A stretch of 64,000 nt of DNA, from assembly GCA_029561345.1 (NCBI GenBank), contig JAKQJC010000007.1, forward strand, positions 1-64,000, read 5' to 3'. Position 1 is the first letter of the stretch. Each line of letters opens with the position of its first letter. The notes beneath the pieces are model-generated. The model saw nothing but the letters and a program-made list of their open reading frames with translations, did no database searches and was not told the DNA's origin. Below are positions 8,601-16,490 of this stretch, piece by piece. Origin of the DNA: Chloroflexota bacterium (GTDB taxonomy: Bacteria > Chloroflexota > Anaerolineae > Anaerolineales > Anaerolineaceae). The position numbers and the translations under genes are program-made.

Positions 8601-8836
8601 TGAAAGCTGCTGCGCAGGGTGTAATTGCACAGCCAGCCGCCCCAATAATCGCCGGGATTGATCACCTCCCATGCGCTGTCATCCACCTCCGGCTGCACGG
8701 GCGGCGGGGTGGAAGCATCAGGCATGGCGGTGAAACGGAAAGGCGGCAGGGGCTGCTGCTGGCGGTAAACAAGGGGGGTGATGAGTTGCAATCGGCGCTC
8801 AATTTTGCGGTCAGTCCAGCGGATTTGATGATTCAT
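5693..8836 (-). CDS. Glycoside hydrolase family 38 alpha-mannosidase
   Basis: 1047 aa, the length of vacuolar/cytosolic (Ams1-type) class II alpha-mannosidases; hydrolyses terminal alpha-mannosides. The metal-site motif GHAHIDVAWLW gives His248 and Asp252. The nucleophile region WVEADCNLSGPE has Asp327, and FHDILPGSS contributes His583. The C-terminal half (about 650-1040) is the beta-sandwich of the family (LLRVELNADGDITRLLD). No signal peptide is present from the chosen start. The frame stays open upstream to 9019, but MNHQIRWTDR at 8836 has AAGGAAA at the right distance and starts the conserved region. Likely cytoplasmic turnover of imported mannosides. It is the first gene of a two-gene unit with the 141-aa protein. 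Confidence 0.95.
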   Translation of the reverse strand: MNHQIRWTDRKIERRLQLITPLVYRQQQPLPPFRFTAMPDASTPPPVQPEVDDSAWEVINPGDYWGGWLCNYTLRSSFQVPADWSGPAALFLPLGEAGDFSHPEALVYIDGQACGSCDRHHQELRLPDFACDGQPHTLALHGWTGLFNGDPLIKLLMRPCMVVELDPATRRFITRASAALTIAKQLAETDTEKGRLLSALDEAFNLLDTREPFGAEFYASLPTAAAALDEGLAQAGAPLDVDIEAVGHAHIDVAWLWTLDQTRQKARRTFHNAVRLMELYPAFKFSQSQPQLYDFVRQDDPALFETIRQRAVEGRWEVMGGMWVEADCNLSGPESLARQFLLGRSFFRQHFGPGADSPVLWLPDVFGYAWNLPQLIREAGCRFFFTIKIGWSQYNRLPWDSFYWQGLDGTRVLTHFSPTPEKGSMFGSTYNADASPDQILGTWTNYKQKDWNKDGRALPMLMSYGYGDGGGGPTREMVENVDTFQAFPAAPRTHFSSVRAFFERLEETAGGDLPVWNGELYLEYHRGTYTTQGRNKRANREAEFLLHDADFLSAMAARMDAAYAAPRETLRKGWEVVCLNQFHDILPGSSIGPVYWESQAQYAEVRELCAEVSGQALASLAGQTGGAALAVNPSAFTRSDLIFFPGAEALPALARPDGTPVAAQPVAGGVLLDAGPLPPFSVTPLCAAPEPAVPRQNTLQASPTLLENDLLRVELNADGDITRLLDKRCQREVLPAGALANQLQAFEDRPMNFDAWDVDIYYEDRMWLADPAVSITVIEAGPLRAALEIKRRILHSTFTQVLSLEAGSARLDVDTRIDWSERHILLKAAFPVDVFAPAATYEIQWGNVTRPTHRNTSWDWARFETCAQKWVDLSEGDYGVSLLNNGKYGHDIHDGVLRISLLRSPTMPDFDADQGEHSFKYSLLPHAGSWGAGTISQAYAINDPLRLHLSAEPAPLRQVPPPFIQADRDNVVIETIKPAEDGRGVIVRLYECQRQRGPLTLRAGFPLAGAWRCNLLEEDQEALPCADQAVQTAIRPYQILTLRLLPA

Positions 8837-8888
8837 GCACAGTTTCCTTTTCTTGCCGCAGAGATGGTGGAGAAAATGATCCAGGATT

Positions 8889-8918
8889 ATTGTACCCTTA
8901 AAGCAGTTAAGATAACAA
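8889..8918 (-). promoter_or_regulatory. Probable promoter of the alpha-mannosidase gene
   Basis: On the minus strand TTGTTA (8913-8918), 18-nt spacer, TACAAT (8889-8894), about 50 nt before the start. The rest of the 325-nt divergent spacer to the TetR gene holds that gene's promoter and operator and nothing else I can recognise. Confidence 0.5.
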
Positions 8919-9073
8919 AGAAATTGGATAACCACCCGGGCATAAGTCTGATTTAAAACCGCAAAAAATGCGAAGCGTGCCGCCCTCCTGCTCTGGAAGG
9001 GGAGTTGCCGTACAGGCAAACCTTTCGCGCTGGCTTCGATCCTCTGCCTGCCCCCTTGCCTTCGCCAGATATC

Positions 9074-9102
9074 TTGACAGATTCCTCTGCAGGAGATAAA
9101 AT
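9074..9102 (+). promoter_or_regulatory. Promoter of the TetR / DUF2087 / hydrolase operon
   Basis: TTGACA (9074-9079), 17-nt spacer, TAAAAT (9097-9102), a near-consensus sigma70 promoter with the predicted start near 9109. Confidence 0.85.
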
Positions 9103-9109
9103 AGACGAA

Positions 9110-9123
9110 GTATAATATTATAC
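9110..9123. promoter_or_regulatory. Palindromic operator overlapping the TetR promoter start site
   Basis: Perfect 14-bp palindrome GTATAATATTATAC immediately after the -10 box, at about +1 to +14 and 38 nt upstream of the TetR start codon. Position and symmetry fit an autoregulatory TetR-dimer site. The site also contains internal TATAAT sequences on both strands. Confidence 0.6.
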
Positions 9124-9161
9124 ATAGTTCAATAATAGACAGGGTTCAAGAGAGGTGCAAG

Positions 9162-9779
9162 ATGGAACACCACGACCCGGCAGCCAGCCGGATGGAACGT
9201 AAAAAAGAGGAAAACCGGCAAAAAATCATTGCCACCGCCATGGGGCTGTTTGGGCAGCACGGCTATGACGCCACCACCATGGAACAGATTGCCGCGGCGG
9301 CAGATATTGCCAAAGGCACCCTCTACAACTATTTTCCGGTTAAGGAAGCCATCCTCGACGCCTTCATCAAGCAAAGTTTCAAAGAAAGAAACGCTGAACG
9401 CATTGCGCGCATGCACGCCCTGCCCGACACCCGCTCGCGCATGATCCAGATGCTGACAGACCTGATGGCAGGCGTGGCAAACCAGCCGGTGATCTTTGAA
9501 AAGTACTTTATCTACCGCATTCAGAACATGATTGCCCTGCGCCAGGATGAAAGCACCCACAGCGGCCTGATTTCTTTGGAGCAGGCGATTTTGGAGCTGG
9601 GACAGCAGAGCGGCGAACTGCGTGCAGACCTGCCGCAGGCGCTGCTGCTGGCTTTGATTGAATTTGTATTTATCGAGGTGGCGCAGCAGTATTACCGCGC
9701 CCCTGAAACCTTCAAGGCAAGCCAGACCATTGAAGACTGTGTGGACCTGTTTATGAACGGGGCCGCCAGCCGGAGTTGA
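9162..9779 (+). CDS. TetR/AcrR-family transcriptional regulator
   Basis: 205 aa. The N-terminal DNA-binding domain (about residues 14-62) shows the classic pattern RQKIIATAMGLFGQHGYDATTMEQIAAAA followed by GTLYNYFPVKEAIL. The remaining helices form a variable ligand-binding domain with no assignable ligand. It probably represses its own operon through the palindrome at 9110-9123. Downstream genes are a DUF2087 protein (36 nt away) and an HSL-type esterase, so a small hydrophobic ester or acyl compound is a possible inducer; that is inference only. Confidence 0.93.
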   Translation: MEHHDPAASRMERKKEENRQKIIATAMGLFGQHGYDATTMEQIAAAADIAKGTLYNYFPVKEAILDAFIKQSFKERNAERIARMHALPDTRSRMIQMLTDLMAGVANQPVIFEKYFIYRIQNMIALRQDESTHSGLISLEQAILELGQQSGELRADLPQALLLALIEFVFIEVAQQYYRAPETFKASQTIEDCVDLFMNGAASRS

Positions 9780-9814
9780 ACCGGAGAAAACACAGCTCCG
9801 GGAAAGAGAGAAAG

Positions 9815-10246
9815 ATGATGAATACCCCATTACCCATCACGGCCGCCGTTTTTCGCAAACGTCTGGTTGATTTATGCTGCCGCAGCGGGCTGGCCGACCT
9901 GCCCAAAGACCAGATTGACCAGCATATCCTGTTCAAGAGCATGATGCTGCTGGTGGGCCGCAGCGGCCCGCTCAGCGGGCAGGAGATGGATGAAAAATTG
10001 AAACAGTGGATCAACCAGATCGGCAGCATCAAAAAGCTGGACCATGCCAGCCTGCGCCGCTGGCTGATTGACGCCGGTTACATCACCCGCAACAGCGGCG
10101 GCACCTGCTACCAGGTGGCCCAACCCGGCCCGCATGCAGACTGGTTCAGCGCGGAAGTGGATGAACTGAACGTGGTGGAAGTGATCCAGACCGGGCTGGA
10201 AGAGATTGCCCGGCGCAAACAGGAATTTATGCAGCGCGGAAAATAA
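9815..10246 (+). CDS. DUF2087-domain protein
   Basis: 143 aa from MMNTPLPITA. The C-terminal half (HASLRRWLIDAGYITRNSGGTCYQVA) matches the DUF2087 pattern, a small helical domain often found with or fused to regulators. The N-terminal half (FRKRLVDLCCRSGLADLPKDQ) looks like the preceding helical segment. An in-frame ATG at 9776 overlaps the TetR stop, but ATG at 9815 has the purine-rich GGGAAAGAGAGAAAG in front and is preferred. Function unknown; possibly a nucleic-acid-binding accessory of the TetR regulator. Second gene of the operon. Confidence 0.8.
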   Translation: MMNTPLPITAAVFRKRLVDLCCRSGLADLPKDQIDQHILFKSMMLLVGRSGPLSGQEMDEKLKQWINQIGSIKKLDHASLRRWLIDAGYITRNSGGTCYQVAQPGPHADWFSAEVDELNVVEVIQTGLEEIARRKQEFMQRGK

Positions 10247-10280
10247 CGCGAAAAGCTGCTTTTTTGAAAGTTGAGAAAAA

Positions 10281-11201
10281 ATGCCAAGCTTACAAAGCCG
10301 CCTCTTTGTTTTTGCCATGCGCAATCGCCACTTGCTGCAGGGCAAGCTGAAACCCCAGCCGCCCATCGACTGGAACACCTCCATGGTGGCCCTGCGCGCG
10401 GAAACGGAAAAAGGCACGGGCCTGATGGGCAAACTGCCTGATGATATTGCCATTGAACCGGTGCAAATCGGGGATCTCTACGCCGAGTGGGTAACCCCCA
10501 GAGGCGCCGCCCGTGATAAAGTCATCCTGTACTTTCACGGCGGCGGGTACGTCATCGGATCCTGCCTGGGGCACCGGCCGATTGTGGCCAAATTTGTGAA
10601 AAACAGCGGCACGCCGGCCCTGGTGTTCAATTACGGCCTGGCGCCTGAAAAGCCCTTCCCGGCCGGGCTCAATGATGCTGTGGCCGCCTACCAGTGGCTG
10701 CTGAAACAGGGGACCACGCCGAAAAAAGTGGTCTTCGTGGGCGATTCAGCCGGCGGCGGGCTGTGCCTGGCAACCCTGCTGGCCCTGCGCGATCAAAACA
10801 TCCCCCTGCCGGGCGGCGCGGTGGCCATGTCGCCGTGGACGGATTTGAAGAACACCGGCCAGTCTTACGAGACGAATCAAAAGGTGGATACGCTCACCTG
10901 GCGCGGCTCGCAGGAAGTGTTCAGCAAGTATTACGTGGGCAATCAGGATCCCGGCAACCCCTGGATTTCACCGCTGTACGGCGATTTGCACGGCCTGCCG
11001 CCGCTGCAGCTTTACGTGGGCAACGATGAACTGCTGCGCGATGATTCGACGCGCTTTGCTGAAAAGGCGCAGGCCGCCGGCGTGGAAGTGAAACTGACGG
11101 TGGGCGAAGGACTCTTTCACTGTTACCCGGCCTGTGCCCCGCTTTTTCCGGAAGCTGTGCGCGATATGAATGAAATTTGCGCCTTCATCCGGCAGATATA
11201 A
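10281..11201 (+). CDS. Alpha/beta hydrolase, hormone-sensitive lipase (GDXG) type
   Basis: 306 aa. The oxyanion-hole motif HGGGY is at residues 86-90 and the nucleophile elbow GDSAGG at 154-159 (Ser156). The acid is likely Asp249 in LYVGNDELL and the base His280 in GEGLFHCYP. This is the standard layout of bacterial HSL-family carboxylesterases. There is no signal peptide, so it is cytoplasmic. It begins 34 nt after the DUF2087 gene and is followed by a strong terminator, closing the TetR operon. The natural substrate is unknown; short-chain acyl esters are typical for the family. Confidence 0.93.
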   Translation: MPSLQSRLFVFAMRNRHLLQGKLKPQPPIDWNTSMVALRAETEKGTGLMGKLPDDIAIEPVQIGDLYAEWVTPRGAARDKVILYFHGGGYVIGSCLGHRPIVAKFVKNSGTPALVFNYGLAPEKPFPAGLNDAVAAYQWLLKQGTTPKKVVFVGDSAGGGLCLATLLALRDQNIPLPGGAVAMSPWTDLKNTGQSYETNQKVDTLTWRGSQEVFSKYYVGNQDPGNPWISPLYGDLHGLPPLQLYVGNDELLRDDSTRFAEKAQAAGVEVKLTVGEGLFHCYPACAPLFPEAVRDMNEICAFIRQI

Positions 11202-11211
11202 CAACCTTTCC

Positions 11212-11241
11212 AGATCCGGTCATGGACCGGATCTTTTTTTA
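11212..11241 (+). terminator. Terminator of the TetR-DUF2087-hydrolase operon
   Basis: Perfect 10-bp stem AGATCCGGTC/GACCGGATCT (11212-11221 with 11225-11234), 3-nt loop, then a T run. Confidence 0.93.
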
Positions 11242-11303
11242 TTATCCGCCTGTCCACCAGTTGCCAGGCCCGTGTAATCCTTAAAGGTATATATCTGGTT
11301 TTT

Positions 11304-11312
11304 TGGTATAAT
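11304..11312 (+). promoter_or_regulatory. Extended -10 promoter of gatB
   Basis: TGG directly before TATAAT (11307-11312) gives an extended -10 element about 55 nt upstream of the gatB start. No convincing -35 box is present. Confidence 0.55.
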
Positions 11313-11367
11313 TATCGCAGGCTTATGACACGAATTTGACTGGAATTTACCTGAGCGAGGAAATCTG

Positions 11368-12807
11368 ATGACCTCTTACGAAGCTGTTATTGGGCTCGAA
11401 ACCCACATCCAACTGAACACCACCACCAAAATTTTCTGTTCCTGCAAGGCTGATTCATGGTTTGACCCGCCCAACACCAACATCTGCCCGGTTTGCACCG
11501 GTCTGCCGGGTGTGCTGCCGGTGCTGAACCGCGCTGTGGTTGAAAAAGGGGTGCTGCTGGCGGCGGCCATGCACTCCGAAATCCGCCCGGTGTCCTTTTT
11601 TGACCGCAAAAATTATTTCTACCCCGATCTCCCCAAAGGTTACCAGATTTCACAATACGATATGTCGCTGGGCAAGGGCGGTTATATGGATCTGCCCATG
11701 CCGCAGAGCGGCGGTGTGCGCCATATCACCATCACCAAGCTGCATCTCGAAGAAGATGCCGGCAAAACCAAAAACGAGCACGGCCGGCGCATGATTGACT
11801 TCAACCGCTGCGGCGTGCCGCTGGTGGAAATGGTCACCGGCCCCGACCTGCGCACCGCCGACGAGGCCGCGCAGTATCTCATCCGCCTGCGCCAGCTGCT
11901 GCGCTGGCTGGGCATCTCAGAGGCCGATATGGAAAAAGGCCACCTGCGCTGCGATGCCAACGTGTCCATCCGGCCGGTGGGTGCCACCTATTTGAACACC
12001 AAGACGGAAATCAAAAATGTCAACTCGATTGACGCAGTGCGCGAAGCAATCCTCAAGGAAATTGACCGCCAGACGCGCGAGGTGGATGCCGGCAACCGCA
12101 TTGAAGCCTGGACCCTGGAATGGGATGAGGACCGCGGCGTGCTGAAGAAGATGCGCTCGAAGGAAACCGAGGCCGATTACCGCTACTTCCGCGAACCCGA
12201 TCTGCTGCCCCTGCGCCTGGATGACGCCTGGAAGGGTCAAATCCTTTCCGGGCTGCCCGAACTGCCCCTGGAACGGCGCGCCCGCTTTATGAGCGAATTT
12301 GGCCTGCCGGAATATGATGCAGATATCCTGACAGCGGAACGGCGCCTTTCGGAATATTTTGAGGCCGCGGTGAAGGCTTACGGCGGCGACCCCAAGCGTG
12401 TTTCCAACTGGATGATGAACGACATCCTGCGCATGGTCAACGACCGCGGCATTTCGGTGACAGAACTGAAACTCACCCCGGTTTATCTGGCCGAGATCAT
12501 CAAGCTGGTGGATTCCGGTACGGTCAACACCTCCACCGGCAAGGCCCTGGTGCAAAAGGTGGATGAAACGGGCAAGGCCCCGGCTGAAATTGTGCAGGCT
12601 GAAGGATTGGCCAAAGTCAGCGACGACAGCGCCATTCGCGCCGTCTGCCAGGAAGTGATGGCCGAAAGCCCCAAGGAAGTGGCGGCCTTCAAGGGAGGCA
12701 AGGAAACCCTGATGGGCTGGTTTGTGGGCCAGGTGATGAAGAAAATGCGCGGCAAAGCCGATCCGGCGCTGGCGCGCAGCATTATGGAAGAACTGCTCAA
12801 GCAGTAA
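11368..12807 (+). CDS. gatB: Aspartyl/glutamyl-tRNA(Asn/Gln) amidotransferase subunit B
   Basis: 479 aa, normal length for GatB. It converts misacylated Glu-tRNA-Gln and/or Asp-tRNA-Asn to the amidated form together with GatA and GatC, which are not in this window. The N-terminus VIGLETHIQLNT, the zinc-site region CSCKADSWFDPPNTNICPVC, the core YFYPDLPKGYQISQYD and the C-terminal YqeY-like tail (about residues 330-475) are all present. The start has a clear purine-rich site (GAGCGAGGAAATCTG). It is monocistronic, between its own promoter and a terminator shared with the convergent operon. Confidence 0.97.
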   Translation: MTSYEAVIGLETHIQLNTTTKIFCSCKADSWFDPPNTNICPVCTGLPGVLPVLNRAVVEKGVLLAAAMHSEIRPVSFFDRKNYFYPDLPKGYQISQYDMSLGKGGYMDLPMPQSGGVRHITITKLHLEEDAGKTKNEHGRRMIDFNRCGVPLVEMVTGPDLRTADEAAQYLIRLRQLLRWLGISEADMEKGHLRCDANVSIRPVGATYLNTKTEIKNVNSIDAVREAILKEIDRQTREVDAGNRIEAWTLEWDEDRGVLKKMRSKETEADYRYFREPDLLPLRLDDAWKGQILSGLPELPLERRARFMSEFGLPEYDADILTAERRLSEYFEAAVKAYGGDPKRVSNWMMNDILRMVNDRGISVTELKLTPVYLAEIIKLVDSGTVNTSTGKALVQKVDETGKAPAEIVQAEGLAKVSDDSAIRAVCQEVMAESPKEVAAFKGGKETLMGWFVGQVMKKMRGKADPALARSIMEELLKQ

Positions 12808-12834
12808 TTCAAACGCTTCAGTGCAAAGAAAATC

Positions 12835-12865
12835 AAAGCTGAGACAGAACTGTCTCAGCTTTTTT
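12835..12865. terminator. Bidirectional terminator between gatB and the transglutaminase operon
   Basis: Inverted repeat AAAGCTGAGACAG/CTGTCTCAGCTTT (12835-12847 with 12850-12862) followed by T residues on the plus strand. On the minus strand it overlaps the last codons of the converging transglutaminase gene and lacks a long U tract, so it mainly serves gatB. Confidence 0.8.
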
Positions 12866-15101
12866 GTTTTTCCCTGCGCTGCCAGCGCAGTTTCAGGCGC
12901 GCCCAGGCTGTGCGCCGCACCAGGCTGCGCAGCGCCCGCACCTGCTCCGCGCTCACCGGCCGGGTGGTGAACACCGCCTGCTCGTAGAGGGCCGTGGCTC
13001 TGGTCAGGGCTGCCAGCAGACCTGTTGGCAGCTGGTTCTGCATGGCGGCCAGGTATTCCAGCGGGGTAATCGAAGCCGTCCCGCTGCGGCCAGCCGCGCG
13101 CAGCCCACGGCGCAGTTCCCAATACAGGCGGCGAACCTGGTTTTCAGGCAGGTACCAGCCTGAACGCACCCGTTCCCGCTGCCGCAGAAGCAGGCGCACG
13201 CTCAAAACCAGACCGGCCAGCACCCCCAGGCCAATCAGCGCCGGCTGCCAGGGCAGGTTCAACACCGGCGCCAGGGCACCGCCTTTTTGTGCGGCTGCCG
13301 GGGTGGGCATCTCGGGAGAGGAAAAGTCGAAGGGGGTAAAGGCTGCCGTGGGCTCAAACTCCACCCAGCCGTAAACCGGAAAATAGACCTCCACCCAGGC
13401 GTGGGCCGCGCGCGCCGGCACGCGGTACGCCTTGCGATCATAATCATACTCGCCCATGGCAAAGCCGGTCACCAGGCGGGCCGGCACGCCGCTGGCGCGC
13501 AGCAGCACCACCATGGCCGAGGCATAGTGGCTGCAAAAGCCGCCCTGCGACTCAAACAGAAAATTATCCACCAAATCGCTGCCCCTGGGCAAAGGCGGCA
13601 CATCCAGCGTGTAAGGGTAAGAAAAACGCAGGTAATTCTGCACCGCCTGGGCTTTCTGAAAAACATTGGGTGCATTTTCGGTCAGGCGGGCGGCCAGGTC
13701 GCGCACCCGCTGCGGCAGGGTTTCGGGCAGCTGCAAATAGACGGCCTTTACCGCATCCGGGATGCTGCCGCGCGGCTCTTCCAGCATCAACCCTGAGGCG
13801 TTGCTGACCTCTGAAAACACATCATATACGGCCACGCCATCCGTTTGCGTGGGTTCTCCGCTCACCAGGGCCAGGCCGTCGCCGGCCACCGCCCGCAGGC
13901 TCAGGCCGGCGGTGGTGCTCACCGGAGCATTGGCGGCAAACAGCAGGTCACCGTATTCAGCCGTGATCTCAAAATGCTGTTTCAGGCTGTAGCGCCCAAT
14001 GCCCGTTTGATTGAGCCGGGTTTCAGGGCTGGCATCCGGGGCAGCCTTCCAGCCGGTGCCGGTATATTCAGCAAAGATGGCTGCCCGCCAGTAATGCCGG
14101 GGCGGCTGTTCCTGTTCAGCCATTTCACCGGCCTCCGGAGGCAGCGGCGCCGGTTCATTCAGGGTCACCCACATCACCGCTTCATCTGATTTTGGCAGCG
14201 GCACATGAATGTTTTCCATATCTGGCATGCGCACGGTCAGGCCGCTGACGGCGGGCACATCCTGGGTGGCCGCGGGCGTGGGCGTTTTGCCATCCGGTTT
14301 CTGGTTTGCCGGGCTGACCGCCGCCGGGGTGGGGCGCGGGGTGAGCAGGTCCCGAACGAGCTCCCAGCCCTGCGGTGAAGCGGCCCAACCCACCATATAC
14401 ACCAGCACCACCGTCACCAGCCCGGTGATCAGCCAGTTTTCGAGGATCAATTCAGGGTAATCCACCTGCAGGCGGGCCCAGGTTTCCAGGCGGCCGCGGT
14501 AAGCAGCATAGAGCAGCAGCAGGGCAGCGCAAACCAGCCAGTAAAGCGGGAAATTGCCGTCGCGGTTGAAGTTCAGCGCCAGCACCACCAGCGCCGCGCT
14601 GGGCAGCAGACCCAGCAGCGCCTGCCAGCGTCTGAAAGTCATCCACAAGAGCCAGGCAGCCGCATTCCAGGCCAGAAACGCCGCCGTGAAATAAAACAGA
14701 GACAGGTTAGGACAGCCAGCGGTCAGCGGCAGGCACCAGCCGCCGCGCAGCAGGTCCAGGGCAGTCAGCGTGCGCAGATTCACCATCCACCACAGCTCAT
14801 CGCCCGAAAGCGCCCGGAACATGGTCAGCGAGCCCACCTGCCCGGCCAGGAAAAAGCACACCAGCAGGGAAAGCCCCAGCGAATAGGCAGCAGCCAGCCA
14901 GCCCTTCAGGCGCGAGCGGACCAGGGCCCAGCCGCACAGCGCCCCCAGAAGATAACAGGTTGAGAGGGCCGAAAGATCGGCCCGCCAGCGCCCCGTGCCC
15001 AGAATGGACGCCGTCAGCCCCACCAGGCAGCCCATCAGGGCGGCCAGCGGTGCATGGCGGCGCAGAAAATTCCAGAAGGCATCCTGAAAGCGCTCCATCA
15101 T
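12855..15101 (-). CDS. Membrane transglutaminase (TgpA-like, DUF3488/DUF4129)
   Basis: 748 aa. Residues 10-260 hold six or seven membrane segments, followed by an extracytoplasmic region with a Pro/Thr linker. The transglutaminase core (about 530-610) has GGFCSHYA with the catalytic Cys and AHAWVEVY with the catalytic His, and then WVEFEPT at the acid position, where Glu/Asp varies. Another membrane helix (IGLGVLAGLVLSVRLLL) and a C-terminal DUF4129-like region end the protein. A longer frame exists to 15530 but runs through the upstream gene; ATG at 15101 overlaps that gene's stop as ATGA. It is the last gene of the five-gene operon. Family members sit with MoxR and DUF58 proteins and are thought to act on envelope proteins. 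Confidence 0.9.
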   Translation of the reverse strand: MMERFQDAFWNFLRRHAPLAALMGCLVGLTASILGTGRWRADLSALSTCYLLGALCGWALVRSRLKGWLAAAYSLGLSLLVCFFLAGQVGSLTMFRALSGDELWWMVNLRTLTALDLLRGGWCLPLTAGCPNLSLFYFTAAFLAWNAAAWLLWMTFRRWQALLGLLPSAALVVLALNFNRDGNFPLYWLVCAALLLLYAAYRGRLETWARLQVDYPELILENWLITGLVTVVLVYMVGWAASPQGWELVRDLLTPRPTPAAVSPANQKPDGKTPTPAATQDVPAVSGLTVRMPDMENIHVPLPKSDEAVMWVTLNEPAPLPPEAGEMAEQEQPPRHYWRAAIFAEYTGTGWKAAPDASPETRLNQTGIGRYSLKQHFEITAEYGDLLFAANAPVSTTAGLSLRAVAGDGLALVSGEPTQTDGVAVYDVFSEVSNASGLMLEEPRGSIPDAVKAVYLQLPETLPQRVRDLAARLTENAPNVFQKAQAVQNYLRFSYPYTLDVPPLPRGSDLVDNFLFESQGGFCSHYASAMVVLLRASGVPARLVTGFAMGEYDYDRKAYRVPARAAHAWVEVYFPVYGWVEFEPTAAFTPFDFSSPEMPTPAAAQKGGALAPVLNLPWQPALIGLGVLAGLVLSVRLLLRQRERVRSGWYLPENQVRRLYWELRRGLRAAGRSGTASITPLEYLAAMQNQLPTGLLAALTRATALYEQAVFTTRPVSAEQVRALRSLVRRTAWARLKLRWQRREKQKS

Positions 15102-16486
15102 GCGGGCTTCCCCGGTTCGCCCGCCAGGCGCGGCGTGCGGCGCACCACCACCCGACCGGTGCCAAATGAGGTGAATTCCCAGCGCCGCAGCTGCCCGTAA
15201 GACCCGCTGATCACCCTGATCTGCTGGCGGGCAATCACCGCGGCGCGCACGCCGTCGCGCTGCAGCAGGGCAGCCAGCTGGGCGGCGCGCCCGGCCTGCC
15301 CGCGGGCAGCCGGGTGAACGAAGGAGGCCGGGTCCAGCAGCAGCACCTGCGGCCCCCCGCGCGCGCCGCGCGCCAGGGTGCGCAGGGCCGTGCGCCATTC
15401 CGCCTGCAGCGAAGCCGTCAGCACAATCACCGAATCGCGCTCCGAAACCAGGGCGCGGGTTTGCGCCAGAGTGGCTTCGAGGGGCAGGGCCTGAGGCTCC
15501 AGCCGCGCCAGGGCGTGCAGAATATTCCACAGGTGAGCCTTGCCCGGTCGCGGCGGGATGGCCAGGCCGCTGCCGGCAAAAAGACCCACAGAAAGACGCT
15601 CATTCAGCAGGCTGGAGGCCAGCGAAGCCGTCAATGTGGCCAGCACTTCAAAAGAGCCCCCGTTCCCCTCGCCCACCTGCGCCGCCGCATCCGCATCCAG
15701 GACCAGCCAGAGGCGGGTGGAAGCTTCGGGATCAAAATTTTTCACATGCAGGGCGTTGCGGCGGGCTGTGGTGCGCCAGTGGATGTGACGCACCGGGTCG
15801 CCCGGCACATAGGGGCGGGTGCCGCCGGCATTGATGGTCTCAGCAGCCAGCGGCAGGCGCAGCGAAAGAGCGTCGCCGGTGCGCTTGCGCCGCGGCAGCA
15901 GGTGCGGCGGCAGAACCGCCAGCGGCGGGTACACCAGAATCTCGCGCCGGTCTTCATAAATCTGGCTGATCTGAAAAAAATGAAGGGGATCGCCCATGCG
16001 AATTTCCCACGGGCCAAAGGTATACACGCCGCGGCGCGCGCAGACGGTGCTGGCCGCCCAGTTTTCCACGCTGCGCCCGTCCACCAGGCGCACCTGGTGC
16101 AGGGCATAGACCGGCTGCGGGGTGTGGTCCACCAGTTCGGCCCACAGCACCGGCAGCAAAGAGCGGTTGGCCAGGCCCAACTCCTCTTCCAGCACATCTC
16201 CCACCTGCACGGCCAGGTAGCGCAGGGCGCGGCGGCCGCGCACCTGGCGCATCATGGCGCGCGCCCACAGGTAAGCGCCGCTCCACAGCAGCAGCAGCAC
16301 CACCAGCAGGGTGCCCATCACCGCATCGCGGCGGGCCAGCCAGAACAGCAGGCCGCCCAGCAGCAGCACTGAAGCCAGCCAGCCGGTGGGGGTGAGGCGC
16401 AGGGCAGCCGAAAGGCCAGGCTGCCTGTACTGCCACAGGCCGCGGATGCGCTGCCAGAGCGAGGCGGGCAAAAGCAAACGGCGCAT
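15098..16486 (-). CDS. DUF58-domain membrane protein
   Basis: 462 aa. Two membrane helices lie near residues 34-75 (LASVLLLGGLLFWLA, TLLVVLLLLWSGAYLW). A beta-rich stretch and then the DUF58 signature RPYVPGDPVRHIHWRTTAR (about 230-250) follow, and the fold continues as a von Willebrand A-like domain (LWLVLDADAA). Partner of MoxR ATPases in many bacteria, with a proposed chaperone-like role for envelope or redox complexes. It sits 4 nt after the MoxR gene and overlaps the transglutaminase start by 4 nt, a tight translational coupling. Confidence 0.92.
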   Translation of the reverse strand: MRRLLLPASLWQRIRGLWQYRQPGLSAALRLTPTGWLASVLLLGGLLFWLARRDAVMGTLLVVLLLLWSGAYLWARAMMRQVRGRRALRYLAVQVGDVLEEELGLANRSLLPVLWAELVDHTPQPVYALHQVRLVDGRSVENWAASTVCARRGVYTFGPWEIRMGDPLHFFQISQIYEDRREILVYPPLAVLPPHLLPRRKRTGDALSLRLPLAAETINAGGTRPYVPGDPVRHIHWRTTARRNALHVKNFDPEASTRLWLVLDADAAAQVGEGNGGSFEVLATLTASLASSLLNERLSVGLFAGSGLAIPPRPGKAHLWNILHALARLEPQALPLEATLAQTRALVSERDSVIVLTASLQAEWRTALRTLARGARGGPQVLLLDPASFVHPAARGQAGRAAQLAALLQRDGVRAAVIARQQIRVISGSYGQLRRWEFTSFGTGRVVVRRTPRLAGEPGKPA

Positions 16487-16490
16487 AAAA

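Noticed and set aside
5618-8956. Several long plus-strand frames (5618-6694, 7088-7846, 7970-8956)
   Set aside because: All lie antisense to the GH38 mannosidase and read as Gly/Ala/Gln-rich shadow translations.
11917-13122. 401-codon minus-strand frame
   Set aside because: Antisense to gatB and out of frame with the transglutaminase gene; no recognisable domain.
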